Shown one piece after another: positions 1 through 7,338 of a stretch of DNA of 14,002 bases. Within the stretch, counting starts at the first letter, position 1, and each line of letters begins with the position of its first letter. The stretch comes from Euperipatoides rowelli (taxonomy: Eukaryota > Onychophora > Udeonychophora > Euonychophora > Peripatopsidae). The notes below the pieces were generated by a model. It had not been told where the DNA came from, ran no database searches, and saw only the letters and a program-made list of their open reading frames with translations. The DNA is taken from NCBI GenBank assembly GCA_003024985.2, contig PXIH01S0011574.1; one strand, written 5' to 3'. Position numbers and translations under genes: made by a program.

Positions 1-9
1 AAATTGTCC

Positions 10-72
10 TTGGCACCAGGTAAGATTTTTGGTGCCAAACAAATTCTAAATTTTGGCACCAAGGCAAAATTT
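10..72. repeat. TTGGCACCAA inverted-repeat cluster
   Basis: Three copies of a TTGGCACCA-type word alternate in orientation: TTGGCACCA at 10-18, TTGGTGCCAAA at 29-39 and TTTGGCACCAA at 52-62. The last two form a perfect 11-bp stem with a 12-nt loop. A second stem, AAATTTTG (48-55) with CAAAATTT (65-72), overlaps the third copy. The block lies in what should be intron or 3' sequence of the leftward TXNDC17-like gene. It may be the end of a small inverted-repeat transposon cut by the window edge. Confidence 0.55.
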
Positions 73-118
73 CTTGGACACCCCTGTAAAATATTTCAAT
101 CAAAATATTAATAAACAG

Positions 119-150
119 TAGCCTATTTATAGGCTATTCATAGTAGCCTA
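119..150. repeat. TAGGCTA palindromic cluster
   Basis: TAGCCTA occurs at 119-125, TAGGCTA at 130-136 and TAGCCTA at 144-150. The first two form an 8-bp perfect stem (119-126 with 129-136) closed by two T residues. The same heptamer recurs through much of the window, see findings. Confidence 0.7.
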
Positions 151-316
151 CAAATAACCTGGGTCCCCACAGCAATAAATAACAAACAGTAAGTTATAAG
201 ACAACAAAACAACTAATAAAAATTATGAATAATTATAACAATTAAAACAGGTAAAAAAAATTAATGTGAATTTCCAAAATGGTGATATTTCTGATCACTG
301 CATTAGTCTGTCAGTT

Positions 317-469
317 TTAAAATAATTTAAACCAGAATATAGAGGGTGGTAATTTGTTCCATGTAATATTTCTCTTTAAAACAGTGTTAGAATGGAATTT
401 ATTGTAATTCTTCCGTATTTTCAATGACATCTTGAAAAACATTATTCCAGATGAAAATCGAATTAACAT
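317..469 (-). pseudogene. possible decayed LINE reverse-transcriptase C-terminus
   Basis: A 50-codon open frame on the minus strand contains the segment NTVLKRNITWNKLPPSI at residues 28-44. This resembles the end of LINE reverse transcriptases, where a Trp-Asn-x-Leu-Pro core follows a basic stretch and precedes the final helix. No upstream polymerase motifs were found next to it, and the rest of the frame is not recognisable. The resemblance is short, so it could be chance. If real, it is a small relic lying inside or beyond the first intron of the TXNDC17-like gene. Confidence 0.3.
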
Positions 470-644
470 GAATTATCGATAAATAATTCTGGTTGGTCGA
501 CCATATTGGGGGGGCACGTAAACTGGAAGGCTAACTTACCACTATTTTCTGATTTCTTAAATCTTATAATCATTACTACGTTATATAAAATAAAATATTA
601 AATAAGGTGTAACAAGATTAAGCCTATCAAGGCGAAATCATTAC

Positions 645-798
645 CTCTAACACAATCAGGGCACCAACTTTCACCCGTTATTTTGTCTTTAGATCCACTG
701 AATAATGCAAAGACTGGCGTTTCAGTAGCTAATAAGTTATTTTCTAATAATGTTTTGTAAAATTCCTCAAAACCTTCAACATAAATTTTTTTCGCCAT
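645..798 (-). CDS. TXNDC17: TXNDC17/TRP14-like thioredoxin-fold protein, first coding exon (partial)
   Basis: This exon encodes 51 residues plus one base. TXNDC17 (TRP14) is a small cytosolic thioredoxin-related reductase of about 120 residues. The exon holds its N-terminal hallmarks: VEGFEEF at residues 7-13, the FSGSKD turn at 33-38, and the active-site motif Trp45-Cys46-Pro47-Asp48-Cys49. WCPDC, not WCGPC, is diagnostic of this family. The start has a favourable context, A at -3 and G at +4. The frame stays open to 598, but similarity ends at Arg51, where the minus strand reads AGAG|GTAATG. I therefore place a phase-1 splice donor at 644-643. The remaining exons, with the rest of the thioredoxin fold, must lie left of 643. 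None was recognised within 1-642, so the gene probably continues outside the window. It is head-to-head with ENGASE, about 700 bp between start codons. Confidence 0.87.
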
Positions 799-1497
799 AT
801 TTAAGAATTAACGTGAACGTAATAAAAATAAGTATTTGAGTGAGCTTATCTTATCTCTAAGTCTGTATTTCTAATTTTTCTATTAGTTTTTTTTTTTGTA
901 ATAATAGAGGGCGGTACGTACCAGTGTTATTAAGTTATTTGTTAACTAATGCTTGTGGAAAACACCGAATAAGTTAAGTTGAGCAGATGGATTAGTCAGT
1001 TAAGTTTTTTTCTGTATTATTATTTTTGTTTATTGTAAAATAGTAATTGTTTTTGTTAGGATGCATGTTATTTTCACGTGTGGGGTTAGAAAATTTGGTT
1101 TTGTTCAAATTTTAGTCTAAAAAAATAAAACAAAAGGTCATTTAAAGGGCTTGGGGATGTACTCTGAATTCCTGCCACTTCATGTAAAAAAACTAGGCTA
1201 CTTGAAAGATTTTTTTAAGGAATGATGGGAGATAATTTATTATCGTTGACTATATAGACTTATATACAGTATATAAACTTACTAGGTGTATACATTTAGC
1301 AGATTTCTGTCTGCAATAATTTTAGTGGGATTATCATCCGCATCCTAACTCCTAAGTGATAAAAGTTAGATTTACCGTATTCAACACAACACTCGACGGC
1401 TAGGAAAGCCGGCGAAAAGTATCGCATTCAATTACTTGAAAATCTTATGAGGTTAGCCTACTTCTCTCTTTGAATAACTGAACTTTGAAGTTTCCTG
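799..1497. promoter_or_regulatory. divergent intergenic region of TXNDC17-like and ENGASE
   Basis: This 699-bp gap separates the two start codons and must hold the 5' untranslated regions and promoters of both genes, unless upstream introns exist. TATA-like AT runs lie at about 1247-1280 (TATATAGACTTATATACAGT). A short hairpin, CGGCT with AGCCG, spans 1397-1411 in one of the few GC-richer spots. No coding sequence was recognised on either strand. Promoter function is inferred from position only. Confidence 0.5.
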
Positions 1498-3957
1498 ATG
1501 GAGACGTGTCGAATCGCTCCACACCATATGGATTCAGATTCCTGGAGCCCTATTATCCTTCCACTTTCAAATTTAGAATCCATTCAAAATTGGTCAGAAG
1601 GAGAAGATGAGTTTTGTAGAGCAACTGTTCCTTTAGCACCTCGCTGTTTAATTAATAATGGATGCCACATCATTTTGTTCCATGATATGATGTGCAATTA
1701 TTTAGATGACAGATTCGTGCAAGGAATTGAAACAGATAATGCTATTTGCTACAATTTCTCGCTGTGGCAATATATAGATACATTCATTTATTTTAGTCAT
1801 AGCATTATTTCTCTTCCACCACCTTGTTATATTAATGCAGCGCACAGACATGGAACCAAAATATTAGGCTGTCTTAAGTTGGAGTGGAAATTGGGTTGGA
1901 ATATTTATGAAATGTGTTTAAAATCCTATGAAGATTATAAACAATTTGCTGGCCAACTGATTTCAATGGCCAGCTACTATAGATTTGATGGATGGTTGAT
2001 TAACGCTGAAAAGGAAATTCAGGGAGAAATGATTCTACCATTCCTGACATTTTTAACTACTGAAATTCACAAAGTTTTACCAGACTCCCTAATTCTCTGG
2101 GCCAATATTTTTAACTATGGACTTCCCAAGCAGACACCCTTAGAACTGAATCAACCAATTTTCTCTGTCTGTGATGGAATTTTGTTAGAGAGTAATTGGA
2201 CTTCAGAGTCTCTAAATGCAGCATCTTTGCAACTTCCAAACAGAAAACAATATATTTATCCCAGGATTGATGTTTGGGGTAGATCTGGCAAGGATCAAAA
2301 TGGATTTGACTGTCATCTGGCTGTTCAAACTTGTGCTCAGCACCAATTGTCAGTGGCCCTCTTTGCTCCTGCCTGGACATATGAGAAGTATAGAGAGGAT
2401 TTTGGATTTGCTGAAAATATATTTTGGCACGCCTTATCACTTCTTAGTTGTTCCTTTGGGCCTACTCAGTTACCTTTTGTTACTTCATTTTGCCAAGGTT
2501 ATGGCCAGAAATTGTTTCAGCAAGGCAAGGTTATTTTAAATAGTTCATGGCTAAATTTAAGTTGTCAACAGCTTCAACCAACTACAAGTTTCTATCACTC
2601 TGATCACTACTCTATAAATCTTTCACATGACCAAGATTTTCTAGTCCTCAAAGGAATGATTGACAGCATTTCATTAGCATTGAATTTCAGATTATACCAT
2701 TGTGAAATAGAAATAGTAGAACCAATCCAAGTTCTATTTTCCTATCAGACCATTCAGCCCACAAATGTTGATGTCAAGCTACTCATTAGTATTTCGACAA
2801 AAAATACATCAAAAATAGAAACTATCTGGCTACCAGGTAAAAATTCTATTCCGGAATTGGAAATCCAAGAGATTGATCCTATTGATTCTAAGCTCGATGC
2901 AACTGGAAATGGTAATCATAACTGGACCAAAAAAATGTTTGAGATCAAACCAAGTTTGGAATATTTAGTCATTAAAGGAATTGAAAAGATTGATGTGCAA
3001 TTAAAGTCGAACTCAGAAGATAAGAAGAGCATCATTTTTATTCAAGAGCTTAAAGTGTTTAGAGTAGTAGATGGCACACCTTATCCACTCCGTGAAATTT
3101 TTCATCCTTATCAGTATACAAGTGGCAGTCAGTTTGTCTCATTTTATCAAAATGATGCTTATAATGGTGGCAATTGTCTTCAATTAAGTAGTCATCCTCC
3201 CCATTCAGACAACATTTTAACATTTAGCTTATATAAATGTAATTTTGCTGTTACTAGTCCAGTGTTTTTCTCCTACACCATCAAGACATTAAATGTTTTG
3301 AATGTCAGTTTTGAGTTGGTTCTTTGTAATAATAATTCAAAAGAAGTTCTTCAACTTGAAGATATAGGTGGCCAAAACAAAGATATTATACCACTAATTA
3401 AAGAGGAAGAATTAATTGAGCTCAAACAATATGGCATAGATGTTAAAAGAGATTTAGAAGAGCAATGGATAACAAAAATATTCCTTCTTGATAAAATTGA
3501 AGATAGATTTATTCATGAAATTAAATTGAAATATTGCCTTTTAGAGAATGAAAGCAAAAAAGTCATAGACATTTACCTCGGGGAGCTCAGAATTGTGCCA
3601 ATCAAGGAATTATATAGCCTACCAGTGGTTACTGATCTTAAAATCTATAACCAATTTCTTACAACTGACTACCTAAATTTTAATACCCTTACCTGCATTA
3701 TATCCTGGAACTATGAGGATAATGTATATCATTGGTTCAACATCTTCTATCAATGCACTGAAAATAAACAAGCAATTTTTCTTGGCTTTTCTTCTAATAC
3801 TTTATATAAAGTTTGTAAATTAAAACTTTCTAAAGAATGCTACTCTCATTGTTTAAAGTTTTATATCCAGCCTGTCCTCACCACAGGAATGTTAGTCCCA
3901 GTTGAACAGTGTAACAACATTGAAATAATGATCAATAATTTATTGTCTAATAAATGA
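1498..3957 (+). CDS. ENGASE: cytosolic endo-beta-N-acetylglucosaminidase (GH85)
   Basis: ENGASE cleaves the GlcNAc-GlcNAc core of free N-glycans released in the cytosol during disposal of misfolded glycoproteins. No signal peptide or membrane segment is visible, fitting a cytosolic place of action. The GH85 barrel covers about residues 50-345, with family blocks HDMMCNYLDDRFVQG (62-76), AAHRHG (114-119), FDGWLINAE (163-171), SVALFAPAWTYE (285-296) and LPFVTSFCQG (325-334). Asn169 and Glu171 match the catalytic Asn-x-Glu pair. The block normally reading Trp-Tyr-Asp is Trp-Ala-Asn (201-203), so the usual Tyr is missing. Residues 370-530 and 545-705 look like two copies of the beta-sandwich domain, and 705-819 is the final family-typical domain. 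An in-frame TGA at 1486-1488 fixes the start, although C at -3 is a weak context. At 819 residues it is longer than human ENGASE (about 743) despite a shorter N-terminus. It has no introns in the coding region, unlike the vertebrate gene, so it is either a natural single-exon gene or a preserved retrocopy. Confidence 0.95.
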   Translation: METCRIAPHHMDSDSWSPIILPLSNLESIQNWSEGEDEFCRATVPLAPRCLINNGCHIILFHDMMCNYLDDRFVQGIETDNAICYNFSLWQYIDTFIYFSHSIISLPPPCYINAAHRHGTKILGCLKLEWKLGWNIYEMCLKSYEDYKQFAGQLISMASYYRFDGWLINAEKEIQGEMILPFLTFLTTEIHKVLPDSLILWANIFNYGLPKQTPLELNQPIFSVCDGILLESNWTSESLNAASLQLPNRKQYIYPRIDVWGRSGKDQNGFDCHLAVQTCAQHQLSVALFAPAWTYEKYREDFGFAENIFWHALSLLSCSFGPTQLPFVTSFCQGYGQKLFQQGKVILNSSWLNLSCQQLQPTTSFYHSDHYSINLSHDQDFLVLKGMIDSISLALNFRLYHCEIEIVEPIQVLFSYQTIQPTNVDVKLLISISTKNTSKIETIWLPGKNSIPELEIQEIDPIDSKLDATGNGNHNWTKKMFEIKPSLEYLVIKGIEKIDVQLKSNSEDKKSIIFIQELKVFRVVDGTPYPLREIFHPYQYTSGSQFVSFYQNDAYNGGNCLQLSSHPPHSDNILTFSLYKCNFAVTSPVFFSYTIKTLNVLNVSFELVLCNNNSKEVLQLEDIGGQNKDIIPLIKEEELIELKQYGIDVKRDLEEQWITKIFLLDKIEDRFIHEIKLKYCLLENESKKVIDIYLGELRIVPIKELYSLPVVTDLKIYNQFLTTDYLNFNTLTCIISWNYEDNVYHWFNIFYQCTENKQAIFLGFSSNTLYKVCKLKLSKECYSHCLKFYIQPVLTTGMLVPVEQCNNIEIMINNLLSNK

Positions 3958-4150
3958 ATTACTGTTCATTACTTTAATACAAAAAAAAACTTACTGTATG
4001 GTTTATAATTTATAAATACCATATTCTTATAATAGTTATATTGAATAAGGTAAGCTTAGTTTTTTTTTTTTTTTTTTGTAGAAGAGAATTACACTCCCTC
4101 TAATATTAATGCTTTATAATCACTAATAAAACAAATATGTTGTGTGCTCC
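3958..4150 (+). terminator. ENGASE 3' UTR and polyadenylation signal
   Basis: An AATAAA hexamer at 4125-4130 is followed after about 10 bases by a GT- and T-rich stretch (TGTTGTGTGCTCCC, then seven T residues). This is the classic layout of an animal polyadenylation site. The predicted 3' UTR is about 190 bases. Further AATAAA copies at 4211-4216 and 4255-4260 could serve as alternatives. An A-run at 3980-3988 soon after the stop codon is short and gives no clear mark of a retrotransposed poly(A) tail. Confidence 0.6.
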
Positions 4151-4421
4151 CTTTTTTTGAATAGTTATTAAAATATATTAGAAGGGCGCAATTCCCTTTT
4201 ACAAAAAATAAATAAAACAAATAGGCCTATATGAAAAAGGATAACGCACAGCACAATAAATATTAACGTTATTAGCCTATACATGACAAGAATAAAACTT
4301 AGCTTATCTACAGTAAGTATAAAATAAATGTCTTTTAAACTTTAGCTTATTGTATGTAGACACAATATTATCAAAAGATTTACACATTACAGTAGGCTAT
4401 AGTTAAAAATTTTAAGACAAT
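4151..4421. other. AT-rich intergenic spacer
   Basis: No open frame or recognisable gene fragment is present. Three TAGGCTA-type words (4222-4229, 4273-4279 and 4393-4399) are the only structured content seen. Confidence 0.6.
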
Positions 4422-4815
4422 GTTCAATTGTGGTCTCCATACTATAGGAAAGATACATGTTTATTGGAGAAAGTGCAGAGAAGGTCAACTAAGTTAATAT
4501 TAGGTATTACTATTGGTAGATTATCATATTTAGATAGGCTTAAAACAAAGTTATACTCTTTAGAAAGCATAGGCTCAGGGGAGCTATGATTCAAGTTTTC
4601 AAAATAATTAATGGAATGTTAGATATCTCGTGACAAATTTTTTAAATTTAATGAAGATCGTAGACCTAGGGAACATACAGTAAATTCAAGTATGTGTTAA
4701 TAGATCAACTATTGTTGCACCAGAAGTTGTTTTTCAACTGAGTTGAATCATTTTGGATTGGTTTACCAGAAAAAGTTGTAGAATCTAAGTATGTTGAATC
4801 GTTTAAGCATACCGT
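4422..4815 (+). pseudogene. LINE reverse-transcriptase C-terminal relic
   Basis: Starting at 4422 the plus strand reads VQLWSPYYRKDTCLLEKVQ and then RRSTKLILGI. This is the well-known block downstream of the catalytic domain in CR1/L2/Jockey-type LINE polymerases (a Val-x-x-Trp-x-Pro start, then Leu-Glu-Lys-Val-Gln-Arg-Arg). It continues as LSYLDRL. A TGA around 4590 and a frame change lead to IQVFKIINGM, then FKFNEDRRPREH near 4648. After another shift, at about 4746-4812, comes FWIGLPEKVVESKYVESFK, the typical C-terminal WN-LPE-VV end. At least two frameshifts and several stops make it a dead copy. No catalytic-domain sequence remains upstream, consistent with the 5' truncation usual in LINEs. 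The exact clade cannot be fixed by eye. Confidence 0.85.
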
Positions 4816-5062
4816 AGGTTAGATGATTTTAAGGATGGTTTAAGTATTGTTTAGTTTAACTATAGGATTATAGGCTACTTTGAATATTGTTCTAATTAGT
4901 TTGCTTTTATTTTGAATAGTTTGATAAAAAAAGGGGCAGTTGGCAAGGTTTGAAAAGTTTATTGAGAGTTTAACTTGTAGTGAAGCTAGCTGAGTGTAAG
5001 TCTGTTGATATTTTAAGCAAGAGTAGGGGAGTTTATTAAGGTTGTTTGGTATTGTAATAAAT

Positions 5063-5400
5063 GTATAATTGTTGATAGTTTTTTTTTAAATTAAAATCCC
5101 CAAGAAAATAACCTATTAAAAAATAAAATAAATAAAAAACAGACAAAAAAAAATGGAAAAAATAAAATTATATATAAGTATATATAAAATATTAGATTAG
5201 GACCAGAGACAACCTCGTTGGACTACAGTCTGTTGTTGTCCGGCGTATTTGTATATGAGTATAATTGTTGATAGTTTTTTTAAAATTAAAATTCCCAAAA
5301 TTCAAAGGGAGACAATTATTAAAAAAATATTAGATTAGGACCAGGGACAACCTCACTGGACTATTGTCTGTTGTTGTCCGGCATATTTGTATTTCTATGA
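5063..5400 (+). repeat. tandemly duplicated LINE-tail-like block with hairpin
   Basis: The word GTATAATTGTTGATAG occurs at 5063-5078 and again at 5259-5274, a 196-bp step. Each copy leads through an A/T-rich spacer to a near-identical 60-bp core (5193-5252 and 5331-5390). The core starts TAGATTAGGACCAG and ends in GTTGTTGTCCGGC followed by ATTTGTAT. Within each core GACAAC pairs with GTTGTC; the second copy extends this to GGACAAC with GTTGTCC. The block lies about 250 bp downstream of the LINE relic in the same orientation, so it is probably that element's 3' UTR and tail, present twice. That link is inference. Confidence 0.7.
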
Positions 5401-6060
5401 GTAAAAATAAACATAACCCAACTAAAAATTAAGAAATGAATTTACCAGAAAAACGTATTTTCTTCACCTCATTAGCATTTGTCAAATTTTAATTAGATGA
5501 AAAAAAAACAATTGTTTTTTTCCCCCATCTACTTGAATTGCTATGTATTTTCAATTTGAAAATAAACCAAGTAAAAAAATAAATAAAATAAAAATAAACT
5601 TCATTTAGAAGCCAGTTGTCTATATTGGCTTTATCATTAGCCCAGATTAAGTTATATTGTTATAAATGTAGCACTTGTTTTAATTTTTTTTATATTTTAT
5701 GCACTGTATTTAAGGGTATCAATAATTCAAGAAATATAGATTAGATTGAATTATATATGATCAGGAAAAATAGATTAAATTTAATTTTTAATAAAGTTTA
5801 CATAAAATCAGTCCAAAATGTACATTAAAACATTCAAATTAGAGCTAAAAATAAAATTAAATATTAATTAAGCCAATTAAAATGTTTAACAAATTTATAA
5901 ACAACTTTGAAAATAAATTACATAATCACAAAGCCTAGTTTAACATTTTTATTATAACAATACAATTTACTTAACATTTAGGCTACCTTCATTAATCATT
6001 ACATCAATATTAGTCATATTTTTTAATCAACGTAGACCATTTTACATAGGTAATTTATGG
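5401..6060. other. AT-rich gene-free stretch
   Basis: I see no gene or convincing gene fragment here. The sequence is dominated by A/T runs, with one TAGGCTA at 5979-5985. Confidence 0.55.
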
Positions 6061-6320
6061 TCATAGTATGTTCACGCTTTCCAATGATAAGTAGATGTCA
6101 TCAGATTCAAGAGTAATGACAAGTTGAGTTTTGTTTTCAGACTCCAATTTAAATAGTCAATTTAGTAGCCCGAGTGGCCAAAGCAGCTGCAATTCCAGCC
6201 ATTTTTATATGAACATTACCTTTACCACATAATTCTTTTTTTGCAAACTACACCCATGACACCGTTTGATTAAATTCCTTTACATGAATAATTTTTCATC
6301 CCCAATATCCTGGTAGCCTA
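6061..6320 (-). pseudogene. LAMTOR5: LAMTOR5 (HBXIP)-like pseudogene
   Basis: Read on the minus strand, this stretch matches the order of features in LAMTOR5, the roughly 91-residue Ragulator subunit that helps recruit mTORC1 to lysosomes. From upstream to downstream I see an MKN-like N-terminal remnant near 6299, then NGVMGVVC (about 6243-6266, compare the family's GVLC block). After a shift comes KGNVHIKMAGIAAALATRA and then TKLT (the family's alanine-rich helix ending in AAKLT). After another shift comes LESENKTQLVITLESDDIYL (compare the family's VVCLESDN strand), ending at a TGA at 6061-6063. A TAA and a +1 frame change sit between the last two parts, and no splice sites explain the shifts. 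The total of about 260 bp equals an uninterrupted LAMTOR5 coding region, which points to a decayed processed copy. The match is from memory of the family, not a search. Confidence 0.55.
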
Positions 6321-6669
6321 TTTCAAAACAGACATAGACTCCACTGCCTAAAGAACATGGGTCAATCATAATATAGCTTAAAGTAAACAATATAGGTCCA
6401 TCTCAGAATATTTAAAACAGATTTTATAGTTGCAAAACACATTCTCAATGATGACAAAAATGGTATTTTAAATAAATCCAATATATAGGCCTACAAAGAA
6501 TTGATTAGCTTTTGGTTTAAAGACAAATCCATTGAATTAAATGTTCCATAGTTTAAATATGGTGTCAGTCATCAATTTGAATAAGTTAAAAATGTATTGT
6601 TTACAAATAATTTATTTTTTATTTATTTATTTATAGAAAAAGTTGAATCGCTAGCTTAAACAGTAGGCT
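6321..6669. other. gene-free stretch with TTTA microsatellite
   Basis: No coding signal was recognised. An imperfect TTTA simple repeat lies at about 6611-6634. TAGGCCTA (6486-6493) and TAGGCTA (6664-6670) are present. Confidence 0.55.
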
Positions 6670-7085
6670 ATGTTCAATTTTTATCAATTATTACTCATTT
6701 ATAAATTGAAAAGAAAGTTTGATAAAACACTTCCTTGTGGGATTCCTCTATTAGGTATTTTATTTTTTGTTCTAAAATTAATAATTAGAATTGAGAATTT
6801 TTTATTAATTAATTACCCATTAGATTTATGATGTAAGAAGGAAATTTATATAGAAACAATTTAGCAATGATTAGATAAGCTGATTGTAAATCTATGACAG
6901 TAATGTCTGTGGCAATGGAGTTATTGAAATTATCAGTAATATCTAAATTGAACTTATTCAGATTTGTCAAGTTAGATCTTTTATTTAAAAAAACCATGCA
7001 TATTATTTGTAAAAATATCCTTAAATATGGCATGATAATTTAGTCTGTTTAGTAATTTTTTTTCAAAAATCTTTAAAAGATTTTT
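6670..7085 (-). pseudogene. LINE reverse-transcriptase palm-domain relic
   Basis: On the minus strand a 74-codon frame (7033-6809) carries FLNKRSNLTNL, which fits the LINE block before motif A (usually HGF-x-x-x-RS-x-x-TNL). It is followed by the motif A region ITVIDLQSAY at about 6875-6901, in place of the usual aspartate plus K/S-A-F/Y-D. Upstream, 7085-7034 reads KIFKRFL-like sequence that fits the preceding helix. Downstream, beyond a stop, 6746-6702 encodes GIPQGSVLSNFLFNL, the canonical motif B (PQGS-x-L-S) of reverse transcriptases. The spacing between motifs A and B is shorter than normal, so a deletion is likely. No YADD (motif C) box was found. It is oriented opposite to the relic at 4422-4815 and is probably a separate insertion. 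Confidence 0.85.
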
Positions 7086-7090
7086 TATAG

Positions 7091-7338
7091 TTCCTGTTTA
7101 GATGACTTACTGTTTATGACTCCTCCCACTTCCTGTATTTTTGGGCCAATCCTGGTCTTTTCCAAGATGGTGGCACTTTCAGTTCCTGTTTCTTATAGCT
7201 CTTAGATGTGTTATAATTTAACATCACTTCCTGTTTGGTCAATTTCATTCCTGTTAGGCTTTAATATATGGGTCCATCATGGTCTTTTTGTATACAAGAT
7301 GGTGTTCAAAATGGCCATTTCTGGATTCAAAATGGCAC
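7091..7338. repeat. cluster of TTCCTGTT and CAARATGG motifs
   Basis: TTCCTGTT occurs at 7091, 7183, 7228 and 7248, with a variant TTCCTGTA at 7130. CAAGATGG occurs at 7163 and 7295, and CAAAATGG at 7307 and 7328. The first resembles the ETS-factor core (ACTTCCTG) and the second the YY1 core (AAGATGG). The stretch is GC-richer than its surroundings and no open frame covers it. It could be a dispersed repeat or a regulatory element; there is no adjacent gene to support promoter function. Confidence 0.5.

Noticed and set aside
531-545. Strong donor-like sequence AGTG|GTAAGTTAG on the minus strand
   Set aside because: No open coding sequence in a matching frame leads into it, and it would lie inside the first intron of the TXNDC17-like gene.
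598-644. Extension of the TXNDC17-like frame to a stop at 598
   Set aside because: Family similarity ends at the AGAG|GTAATG donor. The extra 15 residues look like translated intron.
2111-2440. 109-codon open frame on the minus strand
   Set aside because: It lies wholly inside the ENGASE coding region, antisense to it, and its translation has no recognisable motif.
2216-2539. 107-codon open frame on the plus strand
   Set aside because: It overlaps ENGASE in another frame. The ENGASE frame there encodes clear GH85 blocks, so this is a shadow.
6809-7033. 74-codon minus-strand frame as an independent small gene
   Set aside because: Its residues fit the reverse-transcriptase motif A region, with motif B just downstream beyond a stop, so it is part of a decayed LINE.
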